In this document: positions 1 through 11,172 of the stretch, piece by piece
Numbering within the stretch: the stretch's first letter is position 1
Layout of the letters: each line of letters begins with the position of its first letter
NCBI RefSeq assembly: GCF_017654505.1
Contig: NC_054548.1
Span: forward strand, 33,989,774-34,053,773
Source of the DNA: Polyodon spathula
Taxonomy: Eukaryota > Chordata > Actinopteri > Acipenseriformes > Polyodontidae
Reading direction: 5' to 3'
Length of the DNA: 64,000 bases
Position numbers and translations under genes: made by a program
Notes under the pieces: model-generated
Told to the model about the DNA's origin: nothing
The model's input: only the letters and a program-made list of their open reading frames with translations
Databases searched by the model: none

Positions 1-961
1 ACAACGCCACGAAACGTCTGCAACGTCGTTGTTGGTAATATAACAGTCATGATTCTACTTGTCAAACAATTCATATATTTATCCTGATCCCTAACTTACT
101 TAAACGAATCATTGGTCGCTGGACCCCATTCTTTTACTGCAGTGAATTTACACATTTTACCAAGTATATTCTTCAAAAACATAATCTTAAAACGACTATA
201 AAACACGTGACCCCAAAAAAACAACCATGCACTACCTTATTACATCAAAGAATAAGGAATATTCCGTTCAACTGTTCCAATCCACACTCAAAGCGAGTGT
301 ACTGCATAACAAGTAAGCAAGCAACAAACTACCGTACACTTACCTTAGCTTTTCAGCTCATGTGCAGTAATTTAAATATGCCGAAGTATGTGTAGGATTC
401 TTCTTTGTTGTTGTTTTGCTTACATTCTCGCCAGTCTCGTTAGTGCGTTTAATGTGGTACACATCCTTTCTTATTCATCCAAGATCCCTGACATAAAAAC
501 ACCGTACGCTTGGCATTGGGACCCCGCCCTTCTGTTCTCTAATAGGGCTGCTCGGATATTCAAAAAACAGTTGGACATACATTGGTTGGTTACAATGCCA
601 ATCACAAGGAGGCGGTCTTGTTGAGTAATTTTGTTGGATACCGGCTTGTTATCACATTAGTTTGTCACAACAAGAGCTTTGTTTTCGAGAATACGGTGAA
701 CTACAGGCAAAATGTTTTTGTTGAGAAATAGAATGCTACGTTAATTAGCAGTATAATGTGAAAAAGGCACTCCATAATTTAATAAAATAATAACATATAT
801 CTTTGGATAGATTTCTGTATACTAGAAAAATATACTTCTATAACTCTGTAGAATATTTCACACAATGTTTGGCAGTACATTATTATTAATCTAGGAAAAC
901 GTGCTGTTTGACGGTCTCCCTGTATTATCCAGCAGATTTCATTCGACTTTATATGTAGGGT
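1..961. other. No gene recognised; AT-rich intergenic DNA
   Basis: The two short ORFs near 207-624 have no recognisable domain, no splice context and ordinary chance composition. No repeat family was recognised in this stretch. Confidence 0.5.
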
Positions 962-990
962 GATGCAAAACTTTTGGCCATAGCTGTAGT
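962..990. repeat. Possible Tc1/mariner terminal repeat remnant
   Basis: The text around 962-985 contains GATGCAAAACTTTTGGCCAT, resembling the tips of fish Tc1-like elements, which often read TGCAAAAGTTTTGGC. No partner inverted repeat or transposase is visible nearby, so at most this is a solo terminus. Confidence 0.3.
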
Positions 991-1213
991 TGTACCTTTA
1001 ACAGCCAGCTCTTCACTTTATACCTCTGTTTGCATCATTTGTGTCAGTAATGTATTTACTGACCCCGCTACATTTTTGAAGTACCAAAATAGTTTCATGC
1101 TGCTTAAGATGCGACTTGAAGGGATCAGCAGGTAGAGTGTTTATTAAAGTTTGGGATGAGGAGGAATCTCTTTCTTCACTGCTCCCTTTTCACCTAAAAT
1201 GTATAATTCAAGG

Positions 1214-1317
<104 letters not shown>

Positions 1318-1535
1318 TAAACCACTTATGCAACAAATTCAATGTTTTTATTTACATTAGGACCCTGTATTCTCCTTGTATATTATATCAATATAAATAT
1401 TACATTAAATAATTTACATTTGCATATTTTAATGTTTTTTCCATAGGCTTATACACTTATTTATTTTGTTCATTCAACTGTTCAAACTGAATAAATAAGG
1501 AAATATTCTTCATATAAAATATAAAATACAGGCAA

Positions 1536-1680
1536 GAATGGAGCTGCTCCAGAACCACAGCTCTGGCTCCATGCTCTGGAGTGCTCCAGCATCCCCAGCT
1601 CTAGCTCCAGCTCCACAGCACAGCTCAGAACACTGGCAAGCTCCACGAAGGCTCCACGGCTCCATAGCCAGAGCAGAGCC
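1536..1680. repeat. GAGCT/GCTCC-rich degenerate short repeat
   Basis: Words such as GCTCCAG, AGCTCC and GCTCTGG recur many times in about 140 bp. This is typical of the subterminal region of some hAT-type MITEs, but no terminal inverted repeat was found, so the family is unassigned. Confidence 0.4.
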
Positions 1681-1783
1681 AACGCTATTCTGTAGTACTG
1701 CAAAGAAAGTATGGAGTTAGCTGTGTGCATGGAGATTACTAGGCATCCCAAACTGGCAGAAAAATTGATGTATAATAATTGGG

Positions 1784-1786
<3 letters not shown>

Positions 1787-1871
<85 letters not shown>

Positions 1872-1930
1872 ATCACACGCAAAGTCATCATAGATGGTCA
1901 AGTATGTGTGTGTGTGTGTGTGTGTGTGTG
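1787..1930. repeat. (TA)n and (TG)n microsatellites
   Basis: A pure AT dinucleotide run occupies 1787-1867 and a TG run 1905-1930, separated by about 37 bp of unique sequence. ORFs reading IYIYIY across the first tract are not genes. Confidence 0.95.
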
Positions 1931-2560
1931 CTGGATGTCATAATCTGAAATGTTAAGGTTTTTACAAGACAATCAAAGTAACAATTGTTACTTTAATTTA
2001 CAGCAAAGCCATCAAACTAAATATGGAGGAGGAACTGAAACTGAATATCTTCCCCTTGTGTCAGCTGAGACTGGTTCTGTTATTGAAGTTTAAAGAATGA
2101 TGTGGTCAACAATATTTCATTGTTAAAGCAAAGCAAAATTAATAAAGAAAAAAAAACTTGAGGATCTGATGAACTTTTCATGCCGGGTTGATCTGGAATA
2201 AAAACTCAGTTTGGGATTCTTGCATGTTGGATTAAGATTTGGTTCATTTTGAAACGATTCATGTCAGATTTGTTGCTTTTTGTACTGCTTTTTAATTCTT
2301 TAATGAATAGGATAAAGCAAAGGCAAAATACTACATGAAATGAACAGGTACATGTCATTCTACTTTTATTCACAATATCATCTCAACTCCAACAGTTTGT
2401 CATTCATTTTTATTGTCCTTCCGCTGTAATATACCCCTCGATATAACGAACAACAGGCATGGACCCTGACAGATTTGTTATAGCAAGGATGTACTGTACC
2501 ATTTATATTACCATTAGGTATCATGCATAGTGCTCCAAAATACCATTTGAAATCCAAATG
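1931..2560. other. No gene recognised
   Basis: AT-rich sequence without a recognisable repeat family, ORF or RNA gene. Confidence 0.45.
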
Positions 2561-2564
2561 GTAT

Positions 2565-3595
2565 ACTGTGACCGGGATGGCTTGGTGGTGACGTCAGACC
2601 AGGAAGATAATGGACACAGATGTTCATGCCATCGCTCCAGCAAAGGCAGGTCTGGCGCATTCCAGAAGTGGCGCTGTCACTAGCAACAATAATGCTGCCC
2701 TCAGCACAGGACGCTCCGGCAGTAGCAGAGGGGCTGGGCATTCCGATAGTGATGGTGGCACTGGCAGCAGTACTGCTACCCTCAGTGTGGGACACTCCAG
2801 CAGTGGCGCTGCATCCTCCGGTAGTGAAGTTACTGCAGGTGGAGGTGGTCTTCTCACCTCTCTCCCCTTCTCTGTAGCCGGCAGCTCCCTTTTTTTGGCG
2901 AACTGGCCTCCCTGGGCAATGGCAGGCTCAGCAGCCCTAGGCATTGCAGGCTTTGTAGGACAGTGCAGGGGTTGACCCTTGGGAGGTAGCTTCAGCTCCT
3001 CTGGTGGTGGTGGCAGGAGCAACAAATGGCCTCCCTCTTGCAGTGGAGGTGGGAGCAGCAGGTTTTCTCCACCTGGCAGCAGAGGCGGGATAGGTAGGTT
3101 GGTTTCCCTCTGGTGGCGAATGTGGGAGCAGCAGGTAGTCTCACTCTATCACTCTATTCCTCTTCGGCGCAGGTGGCTGATGGGGCCCGTGCACGAGGCC
3201 GCACATGGTGGAGTGCCGGGGCTAAGCACATGCGAAACACCACTTCTCCCCTTTTATGCAGGTGAGGTGTATTGGACCGTCTGCGCCGATGGTAAGACCT
3301 TCAGATGGATCCACTCCTCCGTTGTCTCCACCTCACCCCGATCGAAGGCCTTCATAAAGAGGGGGTCTTCCCAGGGGCATACGTCCTAGAGGTGCCCATG
3401 CTCCAGGCATGCAAGGCACCATGGAGCCCCTTCGGCTCTCAGCTGCCGCTGATGTTCATGCCATTGCTCATCCCACTTTTATTTTTGCCAAACTTCACAC
3501 GAAAACCCCCCCCAAAAAAAAAAAATATATGTACCCGCAGTACTTTTCCTGGCCTGAGTCTGTGGAGGTGCTTTCATGCTACATATTGACACCAT
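2565..3595 (-). mobile_element. Decayed non-autonomous LTR element, LTR-C type, internal region
   Basis: On the minus strand the GC-rich stretch encodes proline/alanine/leucine-rich peptide (best at 2624-3025) containing a KGREVRRPPPPAV segment. That segment matches the equivalent part of the better preserved LTR-C elements at 20.5-23.1 kb and 29.0-31.7 kb. Both ends carry the same direct motif, GTGACGTCAGACCAGGAAG (near 2590 and 3619), which corresponds to one end of LTR-C in minus orientation. A second direct motif, GATGTTCATGCCAT, occurs near 2621 and 3448. No pol genes are present. The reading frame is not intact, so this is a fossil. Confidence 0.5.
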
Positions 3596-3833
3596 AGGTG
3601 ACCAGGATGGAAAGGTGGTGACGTCAGACCAGGAAGACAATGGACACAGTACTGCAAGTGAAGCACTACTGCGTATGTTCATTTCAAAACAAAACAAAAC
3701 AAAACAAAATAAAGGGCACGATGACCTAAAGAAACAGACAAAACAAACACTGAACAAATGCCAAAAACAAGTATTGTGCTGGTCTTTCCAGTACAAGTAG
3801 CAATTGTTTACTTTCTTTACATTTCTTTCTCCC

Positions 3834-3906
<73 letters not shown>

Positions 3907-4060
3907 GTTCATTCCTCTGAACACCCAGCCCTGAGTGAGAGATATGTGTCTCTTTTAAGCAGCTGTGCCAAGATTTGACTGCTTATTAATTATTTAATTG
4001 AGTCCAGGCACAGTCTGCACGTGAACTACTTGTGAAACACGAGTGCCAAAATACATTTAC
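3596..4060 (-). mobile_element. LTR-C-like LTR (probable 5' LTR of the 2.6-3.6 kb relic)
   Basis: From the GACGTCAGACC motif through AACACCCAGCCCTGAGTGA and TTAAGCAGCTGTGCCA to the AATTGAGTC region, the order of short blocks parallels the LTR-C copy at 29.0-29.66 kb. The copy is diverged and holds a (TC)n tract where other copies carry TA or TAA tracts. Confidence 0.45.
3833..3903. repeat. (TC)n microsatellite
   Basis: About 70 bp of uninterrupted TC dinucleotides inside the LTR-C-like repeat. Confidence 0.95.
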
Positions 4061-4074
4061 ATTTTAAATCATAA

Positions 4075-4265
4075 TAATATCACACCCTGTGCACAAATAC
4101 ATACATACATAATAATACCACCCTCCATGTACCAATATATAAATACATAATAATACCACACCCCACACACCAGTACATACATACATACATACATATATAC
4201 ATACATAAATAATAATAGAACATCCTGTGCACCAATACATACATACATACATACATACATAAAAC
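4075..4265. repeat. Compound (ACAT)n array with longer-period repetition
   Basis: Blocks of ACAT/ATAC tetranucleotides alternate with an AATAATAcCACaCC-like spacer and a TGTGCACCAATACAT-like segment about three times, giving a degenerate higher-order tandem repeat of roughly 55-75 bp. Confidence 0.7.
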
Positions 4266-4269
4266 GTGA

Positions 4270-5190
4270 AATACGCACAGGAGCGTGGGACCCTGCCAAA
4301 TATACAAATGGTAATATTTCATGGTAAACTCCAAAGGTACTGAACAAGGTGGTTGATAATAGAGCAGTGACTTATGAAATAATCTGCTTGTTTAAAAATA
4401 ATAAAATAACAACAACATATGTCTCTGTGTCTATTTAACTAACATACGGGGACTGATCTGTGATCAAAATTCATCTGTAATACTGTAGTATGTATTAAAC
4501 ATGCCATTAACTTAAATAAGTACATAACAAGGATTTAAACTTCCTGTGTCAGCAAAGAAAACAAAATATTTTGAACACCAAAAGGTGAGTCAGTGATATT
4601 TTATCACTCCTTTAAATTATCTTTTGTAAACAGGGACTTGTAGTAAAACAAGATATAATTTGCCTTTGTAAGCCAAATCGTATGTCCCCGGTGAGCTTAC
4701 CACTCGTACTTCTCTGGTCAGTGTTACTGACTTGCTTTCCCCTGTGTGCATAAATTGGATTTAAAAGTCTCCATATTCTTTAGTCATTCCGATCCAGTAT
4801 GTATCTGATGTGAACAATGTGTTCTGTTTTTGGTAAGGAACACTGAAACTGACAGTATGAGAGGTGACACAATAGACAGATGTATGAATTGGAAATAGGG
4901 TCGTTTTTATTATTTCTTTTTAAATTGTTCTCACAGAACAAACACTTTTCATAAAAAGAAAATAAACAAAAGAAACTTGCCCACTTGGGCCTAACTAGAT
5001 TTCTTGAGGGCCCAATGCTCGACCTTGCTTGAGCTACTCTAAGTGCAAGTAAAAACTCAATAATAAACATAAACAGTTTGAGTCCAGTCCAGGTTTTCCT
5101 GGTCACCACCGGGTTAATTGAATTTCCAGACACAGATCCACACAAGGTAAATAACACATTCACAAGTAATTTTGTAATCCACAAGTGATT
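4270..5190. other. No gene recognised
   Basis: Anonymous AT-rich DNA. The minus-strand ORF at 4780-5184 has no recognisable domain and is probably chance. I found no clear transposon termini. Confidence 0.4.
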
Positions 5191-5270
5191 TGGTTATAAC
5201 TGTAGTTCATTCTTTTTTCTGTTCTCTCCAAAAAGAGTTTGGCGCCCCTCTGGCCTATACAGGAACAGCA

Positions 5271-5339
5271 GGTAAGCTTAGGTTAAAAATACAGTTCCCT
5301 TTCAATCTCAAAATGTCAACCATTATGAGTTGGGAAATG
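5271..5339 (+). repeat. Left inverted terminal repeat of the DIRS element
   Basis: Reads as the reverse complement of 11173-11233 with scattered mismatches. The best blocks are GTTCCCTTTCAATCTC and ATGTCAACCATTA. Confidence 0.75.
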
Positions 5340-5839
5340 ACCCTTGTGTTACATGACCTGAGCACATATTTAAAAAGCTACAGTACCTGATAGGCCCGGT
5401 GTGACCACGTGTCTGTTGCATTCTGGAACATGATGCTACGTCACACAGCAACCTTCGCCATTTGATTCCTCACTCCAACCTGAGCAGACATGTTTTCAAT
5501 TGTTCCATTTTCATGAGAATCTCTTTTTCTTCGGAGACCGTCTTTGAAATAAAAGTCCCTCGCTATTCCTCCTTGGAAGCCGACTTGCCACTTCCTTTGG
5601 ATGCAACAGTAGTTTCTCTTATAGTCAAAATCACATGGCTGTGTGGTTTTGGTGGCTGAGAAGCGGCAGCTGCTGTTTCCAGCCTCGTTCATTCTAGATT
5701 TTGACCTCCACAAATTGTTTTGTGTCTAGGTTTCTGGTCCGCGTTCACGCGTTGTGCCAAACCAAGTTGTATTTTTGTTTTTGGATCCCCCCCCCCGGGC
5801 CGGGCCTGGTAGCTACGGGTCAGCAGCTTATAGCACATT

Positions 5840-6260
5840 AACCCAGTGCATAGCACTTCATGCATAGCATTTTGGGTCTTTTTCTGTGGTAAATAGCACT
5901 CCCGTGCATAGTACCCCATACATCCATCGGTACTCCATGCCTTGTGCATTACCTGGTGCATAGCTCTCCCGTGCATAGCCCCGGTACACTCAGCACCCCC
6001 ATTCATTGTACTGCTTTGCATAGCATCCTCGGTGCCCCACGTATTCATCTGGATTAACCCAGTGCATAGCTCCTCTGTGCATAGCCCCGGTACACATAAC
6101 ACTCCTGTGCACAGCACTCCCATGCATCCTTATTCACTTTCTCAGTGTTCCTGTGCTGGGTACACATTTGTACTTAGCACTACCGTGCACAGCACCAGTG
6201 TCTTACCCTGTGTACGGTACTGGTGCATAGCACTCCCGTGCAGAGCACCCCGCACATTTA
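5840..6260. repeat. Degenerate tandem TGCATAGC repeat
   Basis: The motif GTGCATAGC(A/C)C, often followed by TCCCG or CCGGTAC, recurs more than ten times at irregular 15-45 bp spacing. The core is close to palindromic (GTGCAtAGCAC). It lies in the 5' part of the DIRS element just upstream of the Gag-like frame, so it may be an untranslated-region repeat of that element. Confidence 0.6.
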
Positions 6261-6272
6261 TCCATCCATACA

Positions 6273-7546
6273 ATGTCGTTCCACGATTGTGTAAGATGTG
6301 GGGCTCTGATCATGTCTGTCGAGCGTGGGCAGATCCCACCTTTTGTGCTGTGTGTGCCAGCTTTCAGAAGAGGGCTAAAATGGTAGACCGTGCTGAAGGT
6401 TGTTCCACCTCTTCTGGCTTTCCATGGCCTTTGCTGACACTCTTCAGGAGCCCCTCGCATGAGCCATCTGCGAGCTGCAGTGCTCGGTCTGTGTCTCTTT
6501 CTCTGGAGTACAAGACCAAACAACCAATGCAGATGTGTCAACCTTACGGGCACAAATGACACAGCTAACAAGCATGGTTGCAAATTCGCAGTTGCAGTCG
6601 TTGTTGGAGCATCTTGTCAATTTGACAGCTCCTCCTGCACCCACTCCGGCTTTTGGGGTACTAGAGATCACCTCAGCTCCAGTACTGGTCCCTCCTCTCC
6701 CTCAGTCTCAGCTGATTGAGGAGGAGCAGGAAGATTTGTTGTCCCTGGCCACCTCCATGGAGGAAGGCGAATTCGAAGGGGGAATGAAGGACCCCTCCTG
6801 TTTAGAGAGCTCCCCGTCTGAGACCTATATGGCTCCTAGTGGTTCGCTGGCTGACAAGCTAGCAATCCTTGTGAGCACAGCTGCTGCCTCGGTCCTGATC
6901 CTTTGGACTGAGGCGACCCAGGCTCACCGATCGGTTTTTGAAACTTCAGTGTCGACTACACAGCGCTGTAAGCCCCTCCCAGTCCTCCCAGATTTTGTGG
7001 AGGAGTTGCAGTCTTCGTGGGGCAGCCTAGTATCAGCACCCACTTGCTCCAGACGGGTGGAAGCATGTATGCCCTCCAGGACACGGAGAAGCTAGGGCTC
7101 CAGCATTTTCCGCCCATTGATTTTGCGATGGCTGCCTTAGTGCAGACACAGACTATTTCAAGGTTGTCCCATGACTTCTCCTGCCCAAATAAACAGTGTA
7201 GGGTCACTGAGACACACTTAAAAAGGGCATACAGCATGGGGTACTGGCAGCAAGACTAGCAAACACTGTGTACAATTCGCAGCTACTGCAGGACCTGTTA
7301 GCCCAGCCTTCGCCTCATATTATTAATGAGCTGAGGCTGGTGAATGACCAGCTGCTCCACATCGCTCGGCACAGTGACCAAGTTAACGGTGGTAACCTAG
7401 GAGCCCTTGTGGTTCCACGACGCCAGCTTTGGCTCTCCCAGGCCAGGGTCCCAGACACGGACAAAGTGTCCCTGCTCAACGCGCCCATCTCCCCTGGCTA
7501 CACCTTCGGGCCAGCCGTGGAAGAGATGCTGCAGCTGCTTCCGTGA
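6273..7546 (+). pseudogene. DIRS Gag-like ORF1, broken
   Basis: Pieces in different plus frames together resemble the Gag-like ORF1 of fish DIRS elements. A cysteine-bearing start lies near 6273-6370 (FHDCVRCG in one frame, FCAVC in another). Then come an STLRAQMTQLTSMVANSQLQ helix, an acidic segment (EEEQEDLLSLATSMEEGEFE), FVEELQSSWGS, CPNKQCRVTETHLKRAYS, and a C-terminal block VPRRQLWLSQARVPDTDK followed by LNAPISPGYTFGPAVEEML at 7424-7530. The last block is the most recognisable. At least three frame changes and internal stops (such as TAG at 7093) show it is a pseudogene. The assignment rests on family recognition by eye. Confidence 0.65.
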
Positions 7547-7579
7547 CCCACACATATCCAGCACCAGGGGCAACAGCAA

Positions 7580-8125
7580 TTGAGACCCAGAGTTGCTGCA
7601 CCACAGATCATTGTGCTTACTGTCCCGGTGGCCTGGGTCAAGCAGGCAGTAACCCAACTTCACGTCCCAATACGTCCTAGCCACAGAAAGTGCCTCCGCT
7701 TCGCCTTTCGGAGCAGAGAGTATGAGTTCTGTGTTCTGTCATTCGGTGTGTCTCTTGCTCCCAGGACTTTCTCCAAGTTCATGGATGCAGTTCTGGCACC
7801 CCTGCGGTTGCAGGGGGTCAGGGTCCTCAAGTCGCGGGAGCAAGCCGTGTTTCACACGGCTCTAGTGATTGAGCATCTTACCTGGCTGGGGCTCACACTC
7901 AATCTGGAGAAGAGCACCCTGCAGCCAATGCAAGTGACGGATTTCCTGGGGATCCGGTTGGATTCCCACTCCATGCTCGTTTCCCTGTCGGCGGACAGGG
8001 AAAGAGCATTGCAAGCCTGTCTGTCCCTTTTTTATCTCAGACAGTCAGTGCAGGTGGTTGCTACGTCTGTTGGCTGCAACCTCATCTGTCCTCCCTCTTG
8101 GTCTCCTCCATATGCGCCTGTGTAA
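7580..8125 (+). pseudogene. DIRS reverse transcriptase fragment lacking its catalytic loop
   Basis: The 181-residue ORF contains RPSHRKCLRFAFRSREYEF, VLSFGVSLAPRTFSKFMDA, LGLTLNLEKSTLQPMQ and DFLGIRLDSHSMLVSLS, the conserved middle and C-terminal part of DIRS reverse transcriptases. Between GVRVLK and SREQAVFHT the YLDD-type aspartate motif normally present in this family is missing, as though 10-15 residues were deleted in frame. The upstream fingers (the GDWFTSIDL region) are also absent, with Gag sequence joined almost directly to RT. It ends where LTR-D sequence begins. The protein would be inactive. Confidence 0.7.
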
Positions 8126-8129
8126 GGGT

Positions 8130-8885
8130 GGTGGGTAATTCACTGACACACGGGAGACAGAAAGGTGTACTTGAAACACCGCACAGGTGCCCATTTTTAT
8201 TTATTCAATTTCTTTTTTTTTTCCGTTCAATGATTTATTTTAGACCACAGGGGGCGCTGTTGTCTATGGCCTGACTATCAGCAATGGTAGACAGGTCCAC
8301 AGAATACCAATGCAAACAATTCAATAAACAATTCAGTAAACAATTCAAGTGCGGGCGCACCAGCAGGTGCTCAAAAGAATAATCAAAAACAAAAGGCGAA
8401 AGAAACAGGGAAAAAATAAAACACAGTAATAAAACTGCAAAATAAAGGTGCTGCACTTGGCACAGTTACCCTGACCATAGCTATTCGCACGACCCGGGTC
8501 TCTGTCCTACGCTCACTACCTCAGCTTGCTTCCTATGCCTGTTTGTGGTCTGCCCAAGGTTTCCCCACTAGTAATATTTTTATTTTCTTCTCTTTGGGTT
8601 TCTTTCTTTTCTGACCTTTCTCGGTCCTGGACCAGAGCTTCCGCTAGCTTGTTGTTTCATCTTAAAGAGGAAGAGCTGAGGGAACAACAGAACGTTATTT
8701 TATAGGGCTAGCAACCCCCCCAAGGCCTGCCACTCAGAAAGAGGTAGAGCCCACACACCCTCTCTCCCACCCGTGTCACTGGCATGACCGACAGGTGGAT
8801 ATTGTAAGGCTGCTGCTCTCTTCCTGCAGCATTATGAACACACCAGAAGAGTTAGCACAGATCTCATAGGAGTCCACACATTGCC
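8130..8885 (-). mobile_element. LTR-D-like insertion in the DIRS element
   Basis: DIRS coding stops near 8125 and resumes near 8886. The intervening sequence matches 45.05-45.66 kb in several ordered blocks: CAGGTGCT...TCAAAAACA(A/G)AAGGC, AAACACAGTAA(T/C)AAAACT, the CACCCTCTC region and the TGTCA(C/T)TGGCATGA-type motif. It looks like one LTR, probably minus orientation by comparison with LTR-A. Exact ends and target duplication could not be fixed. Confidence 0.5.
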
Positions 8886-9405
8886 TTGCTGTATGCCTTC
8901 CCCCCTCTAGCGCTGATACCGTCCTTCCTGGAGAAGGTACAGAACGAGGACGCGAGGGTCCTCCTGGTTGCGCCACACTGGCCCAGGAGGCTATGGTTTG
9001 CCGCTCTGAGCCAGCTCATTCAGGGACAGCCGTGGCGGATCCTGCTACGCAGGGACCATCTCAGTCAGGATCTGGGCCATCTGTGGTACCAGGACCCCAG
9101 GTCAGTCCAGCTGGCCCCTGAACGGAAGTGTCTGAATGCCCCCGGACTCCGTTATAGCCACACTACAGAATGCTAGAGCCTCGTCAATGAGGTCCCAGTA
9201 TTCTTATAAACAGAGGATTTTCCAGGAGTGGTCCTCCTGCTCCATGTCAGTTGTTTTGCAGTTTCTGCAAGACCTCCTAGAGGAGGATAAATCCCCCTCT
9301 ACGTTGAAGGTGTACCATGCTGCCACATCAAAATTGACTCTCTGTCTCCCGGAGCTCATTTTTTGGCAGTGCAGTTTTTAAAAGGAGCTAGGCAGCTCCA
9401 ACCTC
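8886..9405 (+). pseudogene. DIRS 3' coding: post-RT segment and N-terminal tyrosine recombinase, broken
   Basis: The first part (to 9176) carries LYAFPPLALIPSFLEKV and LLVAPHWPRRLWFAAL, found in the C-terminal RT/RNase H-like part of DIRS polyproteins. An overlapping frame from 9136 reads ARASSMRSQYSYKQRIFQEW, SVVLQFLQDLLEEDKSPSTL and KVYHAATSKL, the SAM-like N-terminal domain of DIRS tyrosine recombinases. After a frameshift the family continues (PGAHFLAVQFLKG) until LTR-A begins at 9408. The catalytic recombinase domain is absent here; a comparable C-terminal end is at 57.8 kb. Confidence 0.65.
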
Positions 9406-9407
9406 CC

Positions 9408-9823
9408 TGTGGCAGAGCAGAGCTCTGCCCTTTATAGACTGGCAGGGATGGGGTTAAATTCCCCTACCTGTCTGGGTTTATTGTGTTCAGGTGGCTGGGG
9501 TTGATTGGAGTAATTAACGATCAATCAGCACCCAGCCACCTGACATAAAAGGAGGCCTCAGCTTCCCATTTGGGAGAGGAGGGAGCTGAGGAAGCAAGCT
9601 AATGGTTGTGCTTGCTGTTTTTTTAATTAAATTTTCTGATCCAGTGAAGGTATTGCCCAGCCTGGAAACCTTTATTTTGTGAGTTTTGCTTTGTTATATG
9701 TGTTTGAATATCTTTGTTTTGGCCCTTGTGCCCTTTTATTTTGTGCTTATTTGTTAATAAAAGTATTATTTTTTTGAACTGCAGTCTGTCTCTGGGCCTC
9801 TATCCACTCGCTAGCCTGTCACA
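9408..9823 (+). mobile_element. LTR-A, 5' LTR copy (plus strand)
   Basis: A 416-bp segment starting TGTGGCAGAG and ending CTGTCACA, with TG...CA ends. It matches in reverse complement the LTR-A copies at 11487-11930 and 16641-17064. It contains TTAATAAAAG near 9750, a likely polyadenylation signal, and is followed by a primer-binding site. No matching 3' LTR was found downstream, so the 3' end of this copy is probably lost. Confidence 0.8.
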
Positions 9824-9825
9824 CT

Positions 9826-9842
9826 TAGTGTCAGGGTGGGAT
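9826..9842 (+). promoter_or_regulatory. Primer-binding site, tRNA-Leu type
   Basis: TTAGTGTCAGGGTGGGAT begins 2 nt after the LTR end. It is close to the complement of a vertebrate tRNA-Leu 3' end (TGGTGTCAGnnGTGGGAT). The same kind of site follows both LTR-C elements. Confidence 0.65.
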
Positions 9843-9936
9843 ATAGTACCTCCAGGAGGCTCAGAGCAGTACTGCAGGGTTTTTTGGGATTATTTTTGGA
9901 ACTTTTGGAACAATTTTTTAAAGATAAAAGAAAGAA

Positions 9937-10480
9937 ATGGGAAAGAAGAGCAGAAAGTGGCAACAGACACCACAACAGCAGGAGGAGGTCGGGAATGACA
10001 GCTGGGAGGTTTTTTTTGAAGAGCCTCGCGCAGTGTTGTGCCCCGGCTGTGGAACGTATGGACACACGGTGGCTATCTGCCCCACGCAATACGAGGGGGA
10101 GGTGCCATCGCTGCCACCCCGAGAGCCAGAGATGGAGGAGCTGCCGTCCGGAGAGCCAGAGAGGGAGGAGCAGCCGTCCGGAGAGCCAGAGAGGGAGGAG
10201 CCGCCGTCCCGAGAGCCAGAGAGGGAGGAGCCGCCGTCCCGAGAGCCAGAGAGGGAGGAGCCGCCGTCCCGAGAGCCAGAGAGGGAGGAGCCGCCGTCCC
10301 GAGAGCCAGAGAGGGAGGAGCCGCCGTGAGCCGCCGTCCCCGAGAGCCAGAGAGGGAGGAGCCGCCGTCCCGAGAGCCAGAGAGGGAGGAGCCGCCATCC
10401 TGAGAGCCCAGAGGGGAGAAGCCACCGCTGCCAGAGCCGAGAGGGGAGGAGCTGCTCTCGAGGACTGGAGTTGGACACCC
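9937..10480 (+). pseudogene. Gag-like zinc-knuckle protein with 10-residue repeats (LTR-A element)
   Basis: The ORF opens at 9937 (MGKKSRKWQQ), 114 bp after the LTR. It carries a CCHC knuckle with Cys35, Cys38, His43 and Cys48 (CPGCGTYGHTVAIC), a nucleic-acid-binding motif of retroelement Gag proteins. The rest is a tandem 10-residue repeat, EPEREEPPSR, encoded by a 30-bp minisatellite. The first frame stops at 10329, where a small irregularity near 10327-10343 also shifts the frame; the repeat then continues in another frame to about 10480. There is no protease, RT or integrase, so the element must be non-autonomous. The protein is acidic and highly charged, with no membrane segment or signal peptide. 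Confidence 0.6.
10110..10400. repeat. 30-bp minisatellite inside the LTR-A ORF
   Basis: About nine copies of a 30-bp unit (core GAGCCAGAGAGGGAGGAGCC) with few substitutions. The unit length is divisible by three and lacks stops in several frames, so most overlapping ORFs here are by-products. Confidence 0.9.
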
Positions 10481-10489
10481 CGGCCTTAG

Positions 10490-11170
10490 CCTGTGTATAG
10501 TCCGACCTCAGTTCTCATGCCAGAGAGGTCAATCATGGCAGGACTGTTTTTCTTCTGAGTTTTCGTTCTGCTGGAGGTTTGTTTTGTTTAATTAACAAGA
10601 GCTTTGTTGTTTGTTTCCAAGCTGTTTAGCTGGGTTTGTCAGCCACTGTAGCAGGTGATTGCTAAAGCCTGGAGCCGGTTTGAATGCGTCAAGTTACTGA
10701 TGGTTTTTTTTTTCAAGTTCATTTTCTTTTTGTAAGGATTGTTTTGTTTTTTTCTCATTGTCTTCCAAAGAGGATCTGCAAGCATACAGGTACCCAGGAG
10801 TTTGCTGGTGATAGTTCCTTTTCTTTATATTTGTTGCAGGACTGTTTGTTTTTGTTTTGTTTTAGCAGTGGAGGTTTTCTGTTTTGTTTACTTTTTGGTT
10901 TTCTTTCTGCTCTGCTTTGTCTTCTATTTTTATTTGCAGTAATAATTATTTTAACCAATAAATGTTTGAGGTCATCCTTTTTTTTCTGTAGTGTATCTTT
11001 TGTGATCTTGCGTCCTTGATGCGTCCTTTCCCTTTATTAGTAAATAGTTTATATTTAATGCAGGGAGGTAATCTCTTCCTAGTGATTAGTTGTGTGCTAC
11101 GGATTTTTCAGTTAGGCTTGTGCCAGGGTAAGGCTTGTGGCTGCTTTGGCTCACTGCAACAGCTTGGGTA
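10490..11170. other. T-rich region without recognised gene
   Basis: T-rich sequence with AATAAA near 10958. It lies between the LTR-A Gag-like ORF and the right DIRS terminus and may include the lost 3' part of the LTR-A element. No second LTR was identified. Confidence 0.4.
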
Positions 11171-11172
11171 TA

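Noticed and set aside
207..624. Two short plus-strand ORFs
   Set aside because: No recognisable domain or splice context; lengths are expected by chance.
9811..10478. Long minus-strand and alternative-frame ORFs over the LTR-A minisatellite
   Set aside because: By-products of a 30-bp repeat lacking stops in several frames; the plus frame with the zinc knuckle is the credible one.
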